From contig NC_081552.1 in the NCBI RefSeq assembly GCF_963082655.1, positions 189,112,075-189,176,074 on the forward strand: a stretch of DNA of 64,000 nucleotides, written 5' to 3'. The notes under the pieces were generated by a model, which was not told the origin of the DNA, made no database searches, and worked only from the letters and a program-made list of their open reading frames with translations. The stretch is from Stomoxys calcitrans (taxonomy: Eukaryota > Arthropoda > Insecta > Diptera > Muscidae). Positions 63,030-64,000 of the stretch are shown here, in pieces. The position numbers and the translations under genes are program-made. Numbering within the stretch: position 1 is the stretch's first letter; each line of letters starts with the position of its first letter.

Positions 63030-63194
63030 TTACTTTACTTTAATTGGCTATGACAGAATATTTCTTCCACTAGCCGAACGTAGAATAGCGTTCCAAGCGC
63101 CTCGATCTTCTGCGCTCATTCTAAAATCTCCGACACCAAGTTTCGAGGTGTCTCCCAAAACTTGATCTTTCCATCGGGCTTTTGGTCTTCCCGG
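63030..63194 (-). mobile_element. 5'-truncated RTE 3' end inserted in an RTE copy
   Basis: 165 bp on the minus strand, from CCGGGAAGACCAAAAGCCCG to GCCAATTAAAGTAAAGTAA, equivalent to about 22493-22650 of copy 1. It is flanked by the 14-bp direct repeat TAGACCAGATATTC at 63016-63029 and 63195-63208. Clean removal of the insert and one repeat restores CCTAGACCAGATATTCACAT. Confidence 0.93.
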
Positions 63195-63319
63195 TAGACC
63201 AGATATTCACATTGCGCCAAATCCTGAAAAAGACTTGAGAAGGATAAATCAACACCTACCATTCCTTTGTTGACTACAAAGCCGCCTTTACAGCCCCATA
63301 CGTTCAAATAAATTTCAAG

Positions 63320-63390
63320 TCATTTCTGTGTTTAGGTGAGGTTGAAAAGAGGGTGAAAATATTAATCCGCCCCATGCCACTATGGACACC
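63320..63390 (-). mobile_element. LOA/I-like LINE 3'-UTR scrap, minus strand
   Basis: CCATAGTGGCATGGGGCGGA, TTAATATTTTCACCCTCTTT and TCAACCTCACC on the minus strand match the 3' UTR at 13785-13850. No coding part. Confidence 0.6.
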
Positions 63391-64000
63391 AGAGATGGTC
63401 CGTAAGACGATTTTTTAGGTTTCCGACTGTCAAAAAGTTGTAAAAGTCGAAAACGTCGTATACTTGTATAACACGTAGAAAAAGTCGCAAACGTCATAAA
63501 CCTTAATAACTCAGTGTAAAAGTTTGATTTTTAACAAATATTATTGTCACTTATTTGTTGTATATAGAAGAGTTTATATGTAAAAAAATTTCGCAATAAA
63601 AGAAATATTAAGTTTTTTTTTTAATTTTTGCATTTACATTTTTCACACAATAAATTGGAAATATACGCAAATTTCAAGTCAATTTATAAAGTAACGTTTA
63701 AGGATTTTTTTGAGAAGCAAAAAATCAATAAATTATTAGTTTTCATCAATTATATTTAGAAATTGCAATTATTTTGTATCCTTTTGCAAAATTATTTGCT
63801 TCTCCCGTTTTAATTTGCTTTTTGAAAGCTGTTGTAAACGACATATGTTAAAAATGCATGACATCTGAGGAAGTGTCAAGTGAAATGGTACATGGAGTGT
63901 TAAATCTTATGCCAAAATTTTTAGTTAATCAGATCAAAAATTCGACATATTTTCGTTCGAATTTTTTTTCTGTCAGAAACCTAGTTTTTTGGCTAGGTTT
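63391..64000. other. No gene recognised; short hairpin at window end
   Basis: AT-rich sequence with 'AAAGTCG / AAACGTC' phrases near 63430-63490. AAACCTAG (63978-63985) and CTAGGTTT (63993-64000) form an 8-bp perfect stem, possibly the start of an element beyond the window. Confidence 0.4.

Larger units (their letters stand above)
60744..63310 (+). mobile_element. RTE LINE copy 2, rearranged with nested inserts
   Basis: The 5' UTR (60744-61097: GGGCAGTCAGCGATTTCGAG, GCGCTGGGCCAGTAACCCGC) is interrupted by DINE-A2 (61098-62120). LINE sequence resumes as CTWNVQTLNREIAVYA, the start of the endonuclease domain. An internal deletion of most of the endonuclease follows, then linker, RT block 1, a reversed copy of its own 3' end (63030-63194), and a piece of RT motif 2 (CAKS*KRLEK..., FVDYKAAF). 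Confidence 0.75.

Noticed and set aside
63978..64000. Hairpin followed by T run as a transcription terminator
   Set aside because: A short stem at the window edge in a eukaryotic context; no transcript or Pol III gene upstream.

Overview
The window reads as intergenic chromosomal DNA from a large, repeat-rich brachyceran fly genome. A house-fly or stable-fly-like muscid is the best guess, inferred from repeat families and not from any host gene. I found no credible single-copy host protein gene, rRNA gene or canonical tRNA gene. Almost every open frame either falls inside a repeat or belongs to a decayed retrotransposon.

The dominant component is a set of non-autonomous rolling-circle elements of DINE-1/Helentron type, in three related families. 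Family A has TATACCCTCCACCAT termini, family B has TATACCCACCACC termini, and family C has TATACTCTACACC termini. A variant called A2 has AACCCACCACCATGGATTC at its hairpin end. In each family a 5' core carries subterminal inverted repeats and a GTCY-type tract, and a 3' hairpin has AAGTTCGGCC arms. A and B also have a central array of about 153-bp monomers. A second rolling-circle group (Helitron-like, 5' TCTTATATA and 3' GCAGCGGAGCGGGCCCGG...CTAG) occurs around 0-2.1, 24.0-26.8, 39.6-43.7 and 55.4-55.8 kb. It has its own array of about 131 bp. Three of its copies carry the same tRNA-derived SINE.

Retrotransposon debris falls into four lineages. (1) An RNase H-bearing LOA/I-like LINE (5.4-6.1, 11.4-12.5, 13.2-14.5, 16.0-16.8, 45.1-45.7, 56.3-59.1 kb; possibly the ORF1 remnant at 28.3-30.1 kb). 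(2) An RTE-type LINE (19.7-22.7, 57.9-58.1, 59.2-59.6, 60.7-63.3 kb). (3) A jockey-like LINE (32.4-34.8 kb). (4) A CR1/L2-like LINE (52.0-54.3 kb). All are broken by frameshifts, deletions or insertions. Short cut-and-paste elements complete the set: a mariner-type MITE (four copies), a second TA-inserting MITE, a Tc1/mariner transposase tail, and an unassigned pair of elements of about 370 bp.

Layout: 0-2.1 Helitron; 2.3-2.9 DINE-C; 3.8-5.2 DINE-B; 5.4-6.1 LINE scraps; 6.1-9.2 DINE-B/A/B; 9.5-9.8 MITE-like; 10.7-13.2 SINE and DINE-A hosting a LINE; 13.2-14.5 LINE scraps; 14.5-16.0 DINE-A; 16.0-16.8 LINE endonuclease with a MITE; 17.4-18.4 DINE-A; 18.8-19.7 DINE chimera; 19.7-22.7 RTE LINE; 24.0-26.8 Helitron hosting DINE-A; 26.9-31.8 two DINE-A, the first hosting two MITEs and a LINE; 32.2-34.8 jockey LINE hosting a SINE; 36.0-39.5 DINE-B/C and MITE-like; 39.6-43.7 Helitrons; 45.1-49.6 LINE scrap and nested DINEs; 50.7-53.5 DINE-A; 52.0-54.3 CR1-like LINE; 54.4-54.7 transposase tail; 55.4-59.6 Helitron scrap, DINE-B and LOA-like LINE; 60.7-63.3 RTE LINE with nested elements. 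The quiet tracts, which may be older host sequence, are about 2.9-3.75, 9.8-10.6, 16.8-17.4, 22.7-23.9, 31.8-32.2, 35.0-35.4, 43.7-44.6, 49.6-50.7, 59.6-60.7 and 63.4-64.0 kb.

The elements do not cooperate as a pathway. The value of the window is its stratigraphy: target-site duplications and interrupted repeats let the order of insertion be read at several loci. All family and clade names come from recognition by eye and need RepeatMasker or profile confirmation.
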